A DNA stretch of 64,000 bases. Source: Bacillus sp. FJAT-22090 (GTDB taxonomy: Bacteria > Bacillota > Bacilli > Bacillales_A > Planococcaceae). The position numbers and the translations under genes were made by a program. Each line of letters opens with the position of its first letter. Within the stretch, counting starts at the first letter, position 1. Under the pieces are notes generated by a model. It made no database searches and was not told the origin of the DNA. It was given only the letters and a program-made list of their open reading frames with translations. Below are positions 8,405-18,917 of this stretch, one piece after another. The DNA lies in assembly GCF_007676755.1 (NCBI RefSeq), contig NZ_VEBK01000001.1, forward strand, positions 124,001-188,000, read 5' to 3'.

Positions 8405-8652
8405 ACTTCTACCACTCGCCTTCTAAATTACACCTTGAAACTTTAAAATACTTTCATTTATTTACCATTAAATTATTAGTAATAATACCTTAATAACTCA
8501 CTCATCACAAGTATCTATTCAAAAGACACAAAACATTTACAAAGACAAAAGAGATTCCCTAATAAATGGATGAAAAATACATGCTAACTAATGCTTATAT
8601 ACACCTATAAAGGGGTATATTCTTGTATCACATCAAATCGGGGGGATCTCAA

Positions 8653-9324
8653 TTGTATCTAGATACTTTACTAAAACTTAGTGTGGGACTTGTCGCTTTG
8701 TTGACAATCATACGGCTTCTCGGTAAAAAAGAGCTCGCCCAACTAACACCATATGATTTTATATATACTCTTATTCTCGGTAGTATTCTAGAAGAAAGTT
8801 TGTTTGATCAGAAGATAAAAATTACTCATTTCTTGTTTGCCATTTCAGTTTGGGGAATCTTAATCTTTTTAATAGAACAAGCGACCAAGCAATGGAATCC
8901 TATCCGAGTACTTCTAAAAGGAGAACCAGTCAAACTGATCAGTGATGGGAAACTAGATATGCAAAAGTTTAATAAACACCATTTAGAAATGGAACAGCTA
9001 CGTTCAGCTCTTCGTAAGCAAGGAATATTTTCACTTCGAGAAGTGCGAGACTTGTTTTTAGAGCCAGGCGGAGATATAACGATCAATAAATATGTACTGT
9101 ATGAGCCAGTCACAAATAAAGATATTACTACAAAGCCACAAGATCAAGAACCTACCATTCTGTTAATAGATGAGGGAGATATAAAAGAAGATATACTAGC
9201 CTACATAAAAAAAGATTATTCATGGTTAATGACGAATCTTATGGAAAATGGTTATAATGATCCGAAAAGCATTGCTTATTGTGAATGGTCAGAAACGGAG
9301 GGCTTTTTTATTAGAAGTTATTAA
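8653..9324 (+). CDS. DUF421 (YetF family) membrane protein
   Basis: A roughly 223-residue protein with three N-terminal transmembrane helices and a soluble DUF421 domain. Seen: RLLGKKELAQLTPYDF near residues 21-36, the hallmark of the family, and RSALRKQGIFSLREVR, the conserved turn of the cytoplasmic domain. Relatives in Bacillus (YetF, YdfR, YkjA, YrbG) are membrane proteins, several of them linked to the spore inner membrane; the biochemical role is unclear. Start is TTG at 8653 after GGGGGG, matching the family's N-terminal length. A TTG at 8623 after AAAGGGG is an alternative. Confidence 0.75.
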   Translation: MYLDTLLKLSVGLVALLTIIRLLGKKELAQLTPYDFIYTLILGSILEESLFDQKIKITHFLFAISVWGILIFLIEQATKQWNPIRVLLKGEPVKLISDGKLDMQKFNKHHLEMEQLRSALRKQGIFSLREVRDLFLEPGGDITINKYVLYEPVTNKDITTKPQDQEPTILLIDEGDIKEDILAYIKKDYSWLMTNLMENGYNDPKSIAYCEWSETEGFFIRSY

Positions 9325-9408
9325 TAAGAAATGCAAAAACTCCTCCCGCGTTCCCATCTAGAGAAAAATGTTATATAAGGAAGCAAATACAACGTTTTTC
9401 TCATACAT

Positions 9409-10296
9409 TCATAACTTTGCTTCTATGAGTTCCACAAATTTTTTAGAAGCTGGTGACAGAGAAACACTTTTCAAAAAACATACGCCTATATTTCTCTTTG
9501 GTATATTTTCCGTTAAAGGTACCTCATATAAGAGCCTCTTATTAAGGTACTCTTGCGAAAACTCTTTTGTTACACACGCTATTCCCAAATTGATGCGAGC
9601 AAATTCCAACAATAAGTCATGGGAACCTAATTCAAACTCAGGAGATATCTTAACTCCTTTAGATTCCAAATAATCGCCGACAAACTTTCTAGAATTTGAA
9701 TTGGGTTCCAATAATATCAATGGTAGCCTCACTACTTCCTCAAAACTCAATGGCTTAGTTAGTAAATGCTTATATTTTGCTCCGCAAACAAATATATCAT
9801 GTATTTCAGAACATGGTATTTGCTCTAATGTCGAATCATCAAGTGGAAAATTACATAAAGCAATATCAATTTCACCAGATTTCACCATCGAGCAGAGCTC
9901 AAATGTTGTACCATTTTCAATTTTAAATTTAATGCTTGGATATTGAATATGAAATGCCTCCAAATAAGGAAGTAAATAATACCTTGAAATGGTATCCCCT
10001 ACCCCTATTTTTAACTCTCCTGTTGTTAAATTTTTAAATTCTAAAATTTTTTCTTCTCCTACATCGATTAAATTGATAGCAGAATTTACGTACTCAAATA
10101 GAAGGCTTCCTTCGTTTGTTAAAGATACTCCCCTTGGTGTTCTATTAAATAGTCGTATATCTAATTCTCTTTCCAATTGCATGATGGACTGACTAATTGC
10201 AGGCTGTGTCATGTATAAATCCTTTGCAGCCTGCGAAAAGCTTTTACAGATCGCCACTTTACAAAATACCTTATATAAATCTAATTTACTTACCAT
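9409..10296 (-). CDS. LysR family transcriptional regulator
   Basis: A 295-residue LysR-type regulator. Seen: N-terminal winged HTH with SFSQAAKDLYMTQPAISQSI (residues 19-38) and the two-lobed effector-binding domain from about residue 90 to the end (TTGELKIGVGDTIS onward). It is divergent from the CofE-like gene at 10413, the usual arrangement when a LysR protein controls its neighbour and itself. A T-N11-A-like dyad lies between them (10338-10362). Inducer unknown. Confidence 0.88.
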   Translation of the reverse strand: MVSKLDLYKVFCKVAICKSFSQAAKDLYMTQPAISQSIMQLERELDIRLFNRTPRGVSLTNEGSLLFEYVNSAINLIDVGEEKILEFKNLTTGELKIGVGDTISRYYLLPYLEAFHIQYPSIKFKIENGTTFELCSMVKSGEIDIALCNFPLDDSTLEQIPCSEIHDIFVCGAKYKHLLTKPLSFEEVVRLPLILLEPNSNSRKFVGDYLESKGVKISPEFELGSHDLLLEFARINLGIACVTKEFSQEYLNKRLLYEVPLTENIPKRNIGVCFLKSVSLSPASKKFVELIEAKL

Positions 10297-10337
10297 ATAA
10301 GCACTCCTTATAACAGCTATTCGATATATTCATTTTA

Positions 10338-10362
10338 CTTATACCATTAATTCCGTGTATAG
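10338..10362. promoter_or_regulatory. Candidate LysR-type operator
   Basis: CTTATAC (10338-10344) and GTATAG (10357-10362) form an interrupted dyad around an AT-rich centre in the 116-bp gap between the divergent LysR and CofE-like genes. Spacing and the T-N11-A shape fit a LysR binding site. There is no direct evidence that the neighbouring protein binds it. Confidence 0.4.
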
Positions 10363-10412
10363 TACAAGTAGGAACAAGAATAATACTTTATAGCTTGTAA
10401 GGAGCGATTATT

Positions 10413-11603
10413 TTGGAAAGAGTAGTTGGAACAGTTGTGAGAGGCCTTCGTTGCCCAATCATCAATCAAGGAGATAATATCGAAGAAATCGTTGTAGATA
10501 GCGTGTTAAAAGCTTCAGAAGTGGAAGGTTTTAACTTTCAGGACAAAGATATCGTAACGCTAACAGAGTCTATCGTTGCGCGTGCTCAAGGGAACTATGC
10601 ATCGATCGATCATATTGCAAAAGATGTGCAGTCAAAATTTGGAGATGAAACAGTAGGTGTAATCTTCCCTATTTTAAGTCGCAATCGTTTTGCAAACATC
10701 CTTCGCGGAATAGCAAAAGGAGCGAAGAAGGTTGTATTAATGCTTAGCTATCCATCAGATGAGGTCGGCAATCACTTGGTTGATATAGATTTACTTGACG
10801 AAAAAGGAGTAAATCCTTGGACAGATGTTCTAACTGAAAAACAATTCCGCGATTATTTTGGCTATATTAAACATACGTTTACTGGAGTCGATTATATTGA
10901 GTATTATAAATCTTTAATTGAGGAATTCGGTGTAGAATGTGAAGTAATTTTCTCCAATAATCCAAAAACCATCTTAGATTATACTAAAAATGTTCTTACA
11001 TGTGATATCCATACAAGATATAGAACGAAAAGAATATTAAAAGCAAATGGCGGCGAGAAGATTCACGGCTTAGATGACATCTTATCTTCTAGTGTAAATG
11101 GTAGTGGATACAATGAATCTTACGGTCTACTTGGTTCCAATAAATCTACAGAGGATAGCGTGAAACTTTTCCCTCGAGAATGCCAACCAATCGTCGATAA
11201 AATCCAGCATATGCTTAAACAAAAAACAGGCAAAGATGTGGAAGTAATGATTTATGGAGACGGAGCATTCAAAGATCCTGTCGGTAAGATCTGGGAACTT
11301 GCAGATCCAGTTGTATCTCCAGCATACACAGCGGGTCTCGAAGGTACTCCTAATGAAGTAAAATTAAAATATTTAGCGGATAATAATTTTGCTGATTTAA
11401 GAGGAGAAGAGCTCAAACAAGCAATTTCTCAATACATTAACAATAAAAATGAAGATCTTGTTGGAGCAATGGAAGCGCAAGGAACTACACCTAGAAGATT
11501 GACTGACCTGATTGGTTCTCTATCCGATTTAACTTCCGGTAGTGGTGACAAAGGTACACCAATAATATTTATCCAAGGTTATTTTGATAACTATACAAAA
11601 TAA
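10413..11603 (+). CDS. Coenzyme F420-0:L-glutamate ligase (CofE)-like protein
   Basis: A 396-residue protein resembling CofE/FbiB-type gamma-glutamyl ligases, which add glutamate to F420-0 with GTP. Seen: the N-terminal block DIVTLTESIVARAQGN near residues 46-61, typical of the family, and a later VMIYGDGAFKDPVGKIWELA segment. Start is TTG at 10413 with AAGGAG 8 nt upstream. No other F420 biosynthesis gene is in the window, and Bacillaceae are not known for making F420. It may act on a different substrate. Divergent from a LysR regulator, which probably controls it. Confidence 0.68.
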   Translation: MERVVGTVVRGLRCPIINQGDNIEEIVVDSVLKASEVEGFNFQDKDIVTLTESIVARAQGNYASIDHIAKDVQSKFGDETVGVIFPILSRNRFANILRGIAKGAKKVVLMLSYPSDEVGNHLVDIDLLDEKGVNPWTDVLTEKQFRDYFGYIKHTFTGVDYIEYYKSLIEEFGVECEVIFSNNPKTILDYTKNVLTCDIHTRYRTKRILKANGGEKIHGLDDILSSSVNGSGYNESYGLLGSNKSTEDSVKLFPRECQPIVDKIQHMLKQKTGKDVEVMIYGDGAFKDPVGKIWELADPVVSPAYTAGLEGTPNEVKLKYLADNNFADLRGEELKQAISQYINNKNEDLVGAMEAQGTTPRRLTDLIGSLSDLTSGSGDKGTPIIFIQGYFDNYTK

Positions 11604-11610
11604 TATATAA

Positions 11611-11648
11611 AAAAAGCAATGCTAATTTTTACTAGCATTGCTTTTTTT
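11611..11648. terminator. Bidirectional terminator
   Basis: AAGCAATGCTA and TAGCATTGCTT form a perfect 11-bp stem with an A-run on the left and seven T on the right. It serves the CofE-like gene and overlaps the last codons of the convergent histidine kinase gene. Confidence 0.85.
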
Positions 11649-12710
11649 AGCTATCTCTCCTTGGCTAATAGGCATTCTAGCTATAAAGGTAGTCCCTTCT
11701 CCAATCTTACTTTGAACGGAGATACTCCCACTGTGCATTTCTATAATTTTTTGCACAATGGAAAGTCCTAAGCCACTTCCTCCATTCGTTGCAGTTCTCG
11801 ATTGATCCGATTTAAAGAAACGCTCAAAAATATGCTTTTGATCTTCCTCTCGGATTCCTATACCAGTATCTGCAATTGAAATAACTACCTTGTCATATTG
11901 CTTTGCCAGATGAATACGAATCGTTCCTTCAATGGGTGTGAACTTTATACTATTATTAAGTAAATTGATCCATACTTGATTCATCAAATCTTCATCCGCA
12001 TCCACTATAACTCTTTCCATTTGAATATCCATCTCAATATTTTTTCCTACCCAGCTAGGCTCACAGGCTAGCACAACATTTCGCAATTGTTTATCAAGAC
12101 GATATTGTTTCGGTTCAAATGGATGATGTTGAGATTCTAATGAAGTCAGTTTTAGCAAATTATCGCTTATTTTAGACAATCGGTCGCTTTCCATCTCAAT
12201 AATTGTTAAATAGTGTAGACGTTTTTCATCTGTCAGATCAATGTTCTTCAATGCTTTTGCAAATCCATTAATCGAAGTCAAAGGAGATTGAATCTCATGC
12301 GAAACATTGGATATAAATTCTTGCCGCATTTTCTCCATCTCTCCTAATTCTACTGCCATATTGTTTATACCACTAATGAGCTGTCCAAATTGATCATCCT
12401 CGCGAGTTTTAAAGTCCAGTTGTACGCTAAAGTCTCCCATTGCTATTCGTCTTATCGCATCAACAATCGATTCCCAATAATTTCTCTGTCTTTTTGATCC
12501 TATAAAAAAAATCACTGTTGCTGTACATCCAAAAAGCAAAAACACAACTAACACTGTATAGAGTTGTTGCCAAAAACCTGTTGGATACACATCTAACCAG
12601 TTATAAATAATAGAGGTGATATGAAAAGAAAGAAACGCAAAAAGTGTATTAACTACTAAGAAAAGAATGAACACCATTGCTTGTTTTCTAATAATTTTTC
12701 TTTTCTTCAT
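11622..12710 (-). CDS. Sensor histidine kinase (YclK-like)
   Basis: A 362-residue membrane histidine kinase. Seen: transmembrane helices near 12-32 and 51-71 with a very short extracellular loop, a HAMP linker near 75-125, the HisKA box FISNVSHEIQSPLTSI with the phosphoacceptor His at about 138, and the ATPase domain with N box (LLNNSIKF), G1 (DTGIGI), F box (FERFF) and G2 (GGSGLGLSI). The H-box wording HEIQSPLTS is that of the B. subtilis YclK group. It overlaps the response regulator by ATGA. The short loop suggests sensing within the membrane. Signal unknown. Confidence 0.9.
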   Translation of the reverse strand: MKKRKIIRKQAMVFILFLVVNTLFAFLSFHITSIIYNWLDVYPTGFWQQLYTVLVVFLLFGCTATVIFFIGSKRQRNYWESIVDAIRRIAMGDFSVQLDFKTREDDQFGQLISGINNMAVELGEMEKMRQEFISNVSHEIQSPLTSINGFAKALKNIDLTDEKRLHYLTIIEMESDRLSKISDNLLKLTSLESQHHPFEPKQYRLDKQLRNVVLACEPSWVGKNIEMDIQMERVIVDADEDLMNQVWINLLNNSIKFTPIEGTIRIHLAKQYDKVVISIADTGIGIREEDQKHIFERFFKSDQSRTATNGGSGLGLSIVQKIIEMHSGSISVQSKIGEGTTFIARMPISQGEIAKKSNASKN

Positions 12711-13384
12711 ATATCTAACTCCAGTCGATAGCCCAGTCCACGGATAGTTCGTATAGTAAAGGCACTTTTTTCTTCTGGAAATCGTTCACGAAGCCTTTTA
12801 ATATGGACATCTACTGTACGCTCATCCCCTTCATAATCAAATCCCCAAATATCTTCAATCAATTGTTCGCGAGAAAATGTTTTTCCCGGATGACTCGCCA
12901 AAGTGAATAATAACTCGAATTCTTTTAGACGTAGTGTAAGGTTTTCTCCTATATAAACAAGCTCATACGTATTGCGGTCCATCCAGACATTCCCAACTTC
13001 TACTGTTTGAGACAACGAAATACGATACCTCTTTAAAATAGATTTAACGCGAACAATTAGTTCCTCAGGTTCAAATGGTTTGACAATATAATCATCCGTA
13101 CCAAGATTAAACCCTTTTACCTTTTGGGCGGTTTCTCCTTTAGCGGTGAGCATAAGAATCGGTAGATTTTCATTATAACTTCGTATTTCTTTACACAACT
13201 CCCACCCATCCATATTAGGCATCATCACATCCATAATGACCATATCTACTTTTTCATCCGCGAGCTTGGATAGTGCGTCTACACCATCCACCGCTTCTAG
13301 TATCTCTAAACCTTCGTTTTGCAAAAATACTTTTACTAACTCTCTAATATGTTCCTCGTCGTCTACTACTAATAGTTTAGTCAT
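12707..13384 (-). CDS. OmpR/PhoB family response regulator
   Basis: A 225-residue response regulator partnered with the kinase just downstream. Seen: receiver domain with acidic pair DD at 8-9, phosphoacceptor Asp52 in VIMDVMMPNMDG, and Lys in MLTAKGE. The C-terminal winged helix (residues about 125-223) ends RTVDVHIKRLRERF...RGLGYRLE. It lies 20 bp below the BmrA-like exporter gene on the same strand, so exporter, regulator and kinase may form one unit. Confidence 0.92.
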   Translation of the reverse strand: MTKLLVVDDEEHIRELVKVFLQNEGLEILEAVDGVDALSKLADEKVDMVIMDVMMPNMDGWELCKEIRSYNENLPILMLTAKGETAQKVKGFNLGTDDYIVKPFEPEELIVRVKSILKRYRISLSQTVEVGNVWMDRNTYELVYIGENLTLRLKEFELLFTLASHPGKTFSREQLIEDIWGFDYEGDERTVDVHIKRLRERFPEEKSAFTIRTIRGLGYRLELDI

Positions 13385-13404
13385 AGCAAAAAGTCCCTTT
13401 CCAC

Positions 13405-15153
13405 TTATTCTTCAATACGTAATTGTTGTTTTGCAAACTCTCTATACATGTCATGAGTTTGAAATAACGTATCATGTGTCCCTTTTCCCGTAATATGCCC
13501 TTTTTCCATAAATAATATATTATCTGCATCGACAATCGTAGAAAGACGATGGGCTATTACAAGCGTTGTTCTACCTTTCATTAAATTATCAAGTGCTTTT
13601 TGTACATAGATTTCTGATTTACTATCCAGGCTAGAAGTTGCTTCATCCAACATTAAAATCTGTGGATCACGTAGTAATGCTCTTGCAATTGCAATGCGCT
13701 GTCTTTGGCCACCAGAAAGTTTAATCCCTCTTTCTCCCACTTCCGTATCCAACTTATCCGGAAGTGCTTGAATAAACTGATCAGCATAAGCCATTTCCAC
13801 TACTTTTTCAAGCTCTGCTTCATCTACTTCCCTTTCGATACCATAACAGATATTTTCTCGTATTGTTCCGGACAGTAGTGCACTTTCTTGCGCAACATAT
13901 CCAATTTTACCTCTCCAAGAATGTAAAGAAAATGTATCAATTGGGGTATCTCCAAGCTTTATAGTTCCAGCAGTTGGTTGATAGTATCGTTCTAGCAGCG
14001 AAAACGTTGTTGTTTTCCCACCACCGCTCGGACCAACAATAGCTGTTACTTTACCTGGTTCAATCGTAAAATTAATATCGGATAAAATTCTCTCTTCTCC
14101 ATAAGCAAAGTCAACATGTTGCACATGAATAGGCTCATTCACTTTTTGCAACTCTTTACCGGCATGCACATCTTCTTCTGCATGTTCAAGGACCAAACTA
14201 ATACGCTCCGTTGCCCCCATTGCTTTTTGCAATTGTGTAAAGAACATCGTCAACTGTGTCATCGGTATAATAATTTGTATTAAATATAAGATAAAAGCCA
14301 CCATATCCCCCGCGGTTAAATCTCCAGAAGATACTCGAACGCCTCCATATCCGATAATAGCTACAAGTACAACCATCAACACAAAAGAAACTAATGGTGT
14401 GATAAGCGCATATATTTTTGCTTCTTTCAAACCAAATTGGAATAAGTTCATAATTCCTTTTTTACCACGACCATACTCTAGATCCTCTGCATTGGAGGCT
14501 TTCACTAAGCGTGTTTCCGGTAATACTTGATTTAACACAGCAGTAAACTTTGCTGTTTCATCTTGCATTCCCTTGGAAATAACAAACATTTTTTTGCCTA
14601 ATAACATTAATATCAACATTGCAACTGGGACTGCTATAAGCATAACTAAAGTCATTTTCCAATCCAAAAACAGGAGAATTGTTACGGAGCCGATAATCGC
14701 GATGATTCCAGTCAAACAGTTCGCTAAATGTTCCGTAATGAGTTCCTTCACAACTGCTGTATCATTCGTTACCCGACTAAGAGTCTCCCCTGTGTCATTA
14801 TTATCATAATAAGGAATTGGCAGATGCAATAACTTTCTCCATAAACGATCACGGAGACTCGCCACTACATGATGACCAACCCTGTTCAATAAATAGATGG
14901 ATAATCCACTAGCGATCGCTTGCGCAATAAAAGCAACTACTAATAATATAATTTGCCAATAGTTTAGGGAATCTATTGAGAAACCGTCCACTAATTCTTT
15001 CGTAAATAATGGAACGATAAATCCTACTCCAGTAGTCGCAAAGCTCATACATAATGCAATGATTAATAATAGCTTAGGTGGTTCCGTTTCTTTTATTAAC
15101 TGAAAAAACTGTCGCCAGTTTTTAAGCTTAAAATCTTTTTTTTCTTCTTTCAT
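13405..15153 (-). CDS. bmrA: BmrA-like multidrug ABC exporter
   Basis: A 582-residue half-transporter: an N-terminal six-helix exporter domain (about 25-320) fused to an ATPase domain (about 335-580). It resembles B. subtilis BmrA closely in wording and length. Seen: [26 protein letters not shown], Walker [10 protein letters not shown], signature LSGGQRQR, Walker [14 protein letters not shown] and an IAHRLST H-loop. As a homodimer it would export drugs or lipids. I chose the ATG at 15153 with TAGGAGG 10 nt upstream. The two-component genes downstream are candidates for its control. Confidence 0.85.
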   Translation of the reverse strand: MKEEKKDFKLKNWRQFFQLIKETEPPKLLLIIALCMSFATTGVGFIVPLFTKELVDGFSIDSLNYWQIILLVVAFIAQAIASGLSIYLLNRVGHHVVASLRDRLWRKLLHLPIPYYDNNDTGETLSRVTNDTAVVKELITEHLANCLTGIIAIIGSVTILLFLDWKMTLVMLIAVPVAMLILMLLGKKMFVISKGMQDETAKFTAVLNQVLPETRLVKASNAEDLEYGRGKKGIMNLFQFGLKEAKIYALITPLVSFVLMVVLVAIIGYGGVRVSSGDLTAGDMVAFILYLIQIIIPMTQLTMFFTQLQKAMGATERISLVLEHAEEDVHAGKELQKVNEPIHVQHVDFAYGEERILSDINFTIEPGKVTAIVGPSGGGKTTTFSLLERYYQPTAGTIKLGDTPIDTFSLHSWRGKIGYVAQESALLSGTIRENICYGIEREVDEAELEKVVEMAYADQFIQALPDKLDTEVGERGIKLSGGQRQRIAIARALLRDPQILMLDEATSSLDSKSEIYVQKALDNLMKGRTTLVIAHRLSTIVDADNILFMEKGHITGKGTHDTLFQTHDMYREFAKQQLRIEE

Positions 15154-15237
15154 TGTTTCAGTTCCTCCTAACATTCTTCCTTACAAAACTTACTTTAACA
15201 TCTCTTTATGAACTGAATATGAAATGGTTCACAATCT

Positions 15238-15277
15238 AAAAAGACGTTCACCGAACGAACAGTGAACGTCTTTTTTG
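15238..15277 (-). terminator. Terminator after the 102-residue membrane protein gene
   Basis: AAGACGTTCAC and GTGAACGTCTT form a perfect 11-bp stem with a 10-nt loop. The run of A on the plus strand gives a U-run in the leftward transcript from the gene ending at 15283. Confidence 0.85.
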
Positions 15278-15282
15278 AACAA

Positions 15283-15591
15283 TTATGCAAAATCGGTTTG
15301 ACTAGTTTCTGGTTTTGCAGCATCAATCATTAGAAAAATTGCAGAAATTATATGCATAATCATTCCGACAAATGGTATCCATGCAATACAAGATGTAACA
15401 ATCCCTAATACACTACCAGTAATAGTTCCACCTTCGTTTTTAGTTAGAACAAGTGTTGTAATATGTAATATCAACATTACAAGCAAAGGTATCCATAAAA
15501 AACTAATAACAATAGTTGCTCCCAAAATCGGTATACCTAGCAGAGCTTCTAAACCACCAGTGACCCATTTTAATACTTTGGATGCCGGCAT
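15283..15591 (-). CDS. Small membrane protein of unknown function
   Basis: A 102-residue protein I do not recognise. It shows about three hydrophobic segments (roughly 20-43, 57-73 and 75-90), separated by a short charged loop around KNEGG and ending in a polar tail KPETSQTDFA. It stands alone between the exporter and the pyrimidine operon with its own terminator. No function is suggested by context. Confidence 0.6.
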   Translation of the reverse strand: MPASKVLKWVTGGLEALLGIPILGATIVISFLWIPLLVMLILHITTLVLTKNEGGTITGSVLGIVTSCIAWIPFVGMIMHIISAIFLMIDAAKPETSQTDFA

Positions 15592-15735
15592 TCCTCAACA
15601 ACCCCTTAAAATATTTTAAGAAAACTGGATATAATTTCTATTGAATATACCACATATTTCCCAATATGTCTCTAAGTTTTCGAAATTTTATGTAGACTAC
15701 TTATTTATTTACTATAAATGGTCCTTTGATGGAAC

Positions 15736-15855
15736 TTAATGGCTATGCGAGACCAATTGACTGACTAGAGCAATCAATCGTTCATTGAAATCAACTAATT
15801 CAGTCTCAAAGACAACCAAAACATAAAGGAGCGCAACCAATAAAAAAACGCCCAT
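15736..15855 (-). CDS. Possible 39-residue LVA-heptad peptide ORF
   Basis: An open frame from ATG at 15855 to TAA, 38 bp below the pyrE stop codon. The peptide runs MGVFLLVALLY and then heptads VLVVFET, ELVDFNE, RLIALVS, QLVSHSH. It arises from a 21-nt periodic DNA repeat (15747-15851), which gives a seven-residue period. A GAGG lies about 17 nt upstream, too far for a normal ribosome-binding site. Related arrays at 29.3 and 39.5 kb read in a similar frame, one interrupted by stops. This may be repeat DNA that happens to be open. Coding status doubtful. Confidence 0.25.
   Translation of the reverse strand: MGVFLLVALLYVLVVFETELVDFNERLIALVSQLVSHSH
15747..15851. repeat. 21-nt periodic array (five units) after pyrE
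   Basis: Five consecutive 21-nt units start at 15747, 15768, 15789, 15810 and 15831, each with a GCAACCAAT-like core (GAGACCAAT, GCAATCAAT, TCAACTAAT, ACAACCAAA, GCAACCAAT). The rest of each unit varies. The same period and core recur at 29304 and 39485. The remainder of the gap 15592-15893 holds nothing else I can identify. Confidence 0.75.
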
Positions 15856-15893
15856 GAGTAAATGATACTTTTCCTCATTGAACGTTTTACCTT

Positions 15894-16522
15894 TTACATC
15901 AACAAACCTTCTTTTAAATCACTATGCCATTTCGTTAGCATCGGTAAATCCTTTTCTGTAATCGTACCCGCTTCACAAGCAGCATTTGTTAGCGCATCAT
16001 AATTTGTTAAACTTACAAACGAGATACCCAATTCTTTAAATGCTTGCTCTGCTTTTGGAAGTCCGTATGTAAAAATACTTACGACACCAAGTACTTCGAA
16101 GCCTTCTTTTCGCAGTGCTTCTACAGCTACTAGACTGCTGCCACCTGTAGAGATTAAATCTTCAATTACCACTACTTTTTGTCCTGTGACAATTTTACCC
16201 TCGATTTGATTGCCGCGTCCATGCTCTTTTGCTTTGGAACGAACATACATCATTGGTAGTTCTAGTTCATCACTAACCCATGCAGCATGCGGAATTCCCG
16301 CTGTTGCAGTTCCTGCTACCGCTTCTGTTCCAGGAAAGTTTTTTTGAATTGCTTGTGCTAATCCTTTTGCAATTTCTTTACGAATTTCAGGAGAAGACAT
16401 CGTAATACGATTATCACAGTAAATTGGTGACTTGATACCGGAAGCCCAAGTGAAAGGATCATTTGGTTTTAGTTCTACTGCCCCTACTTGAAGCAATGCT
16501 TTTGCGATTGTATATTCTAGTG

Positions 16523-16526
<4 letters not shown>
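15894..16526 (-). CDS. pyrE: Orotate phosphoribosyltransferase
   Basis: A 210-residue enzyme making OMP from orotate and PRPP, the fifth step of UMP synthesis. Seen: the PRPP-binding motif [14 protein letters not shown] near residues 118-131 and the flexible-loop region [11 protein letters not shown] near 95-105. The ATG at 16526 with GGAGG 7 nt upstream overlaps the pyrF stop as ATGA, so translation is coupled. It is the last gene of the pyr operon. Confidence 0.95.

Positions 16527-18913
<2,387 letters not shown>

Positions 18914-18917
<4 letters not shown>

Noticed and set aside
15604-15735. Terminator after pyrE
   Set aside because: No convincing stem with a T-run is visible in this stretch. 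The operon end may read into the 21-nt array.
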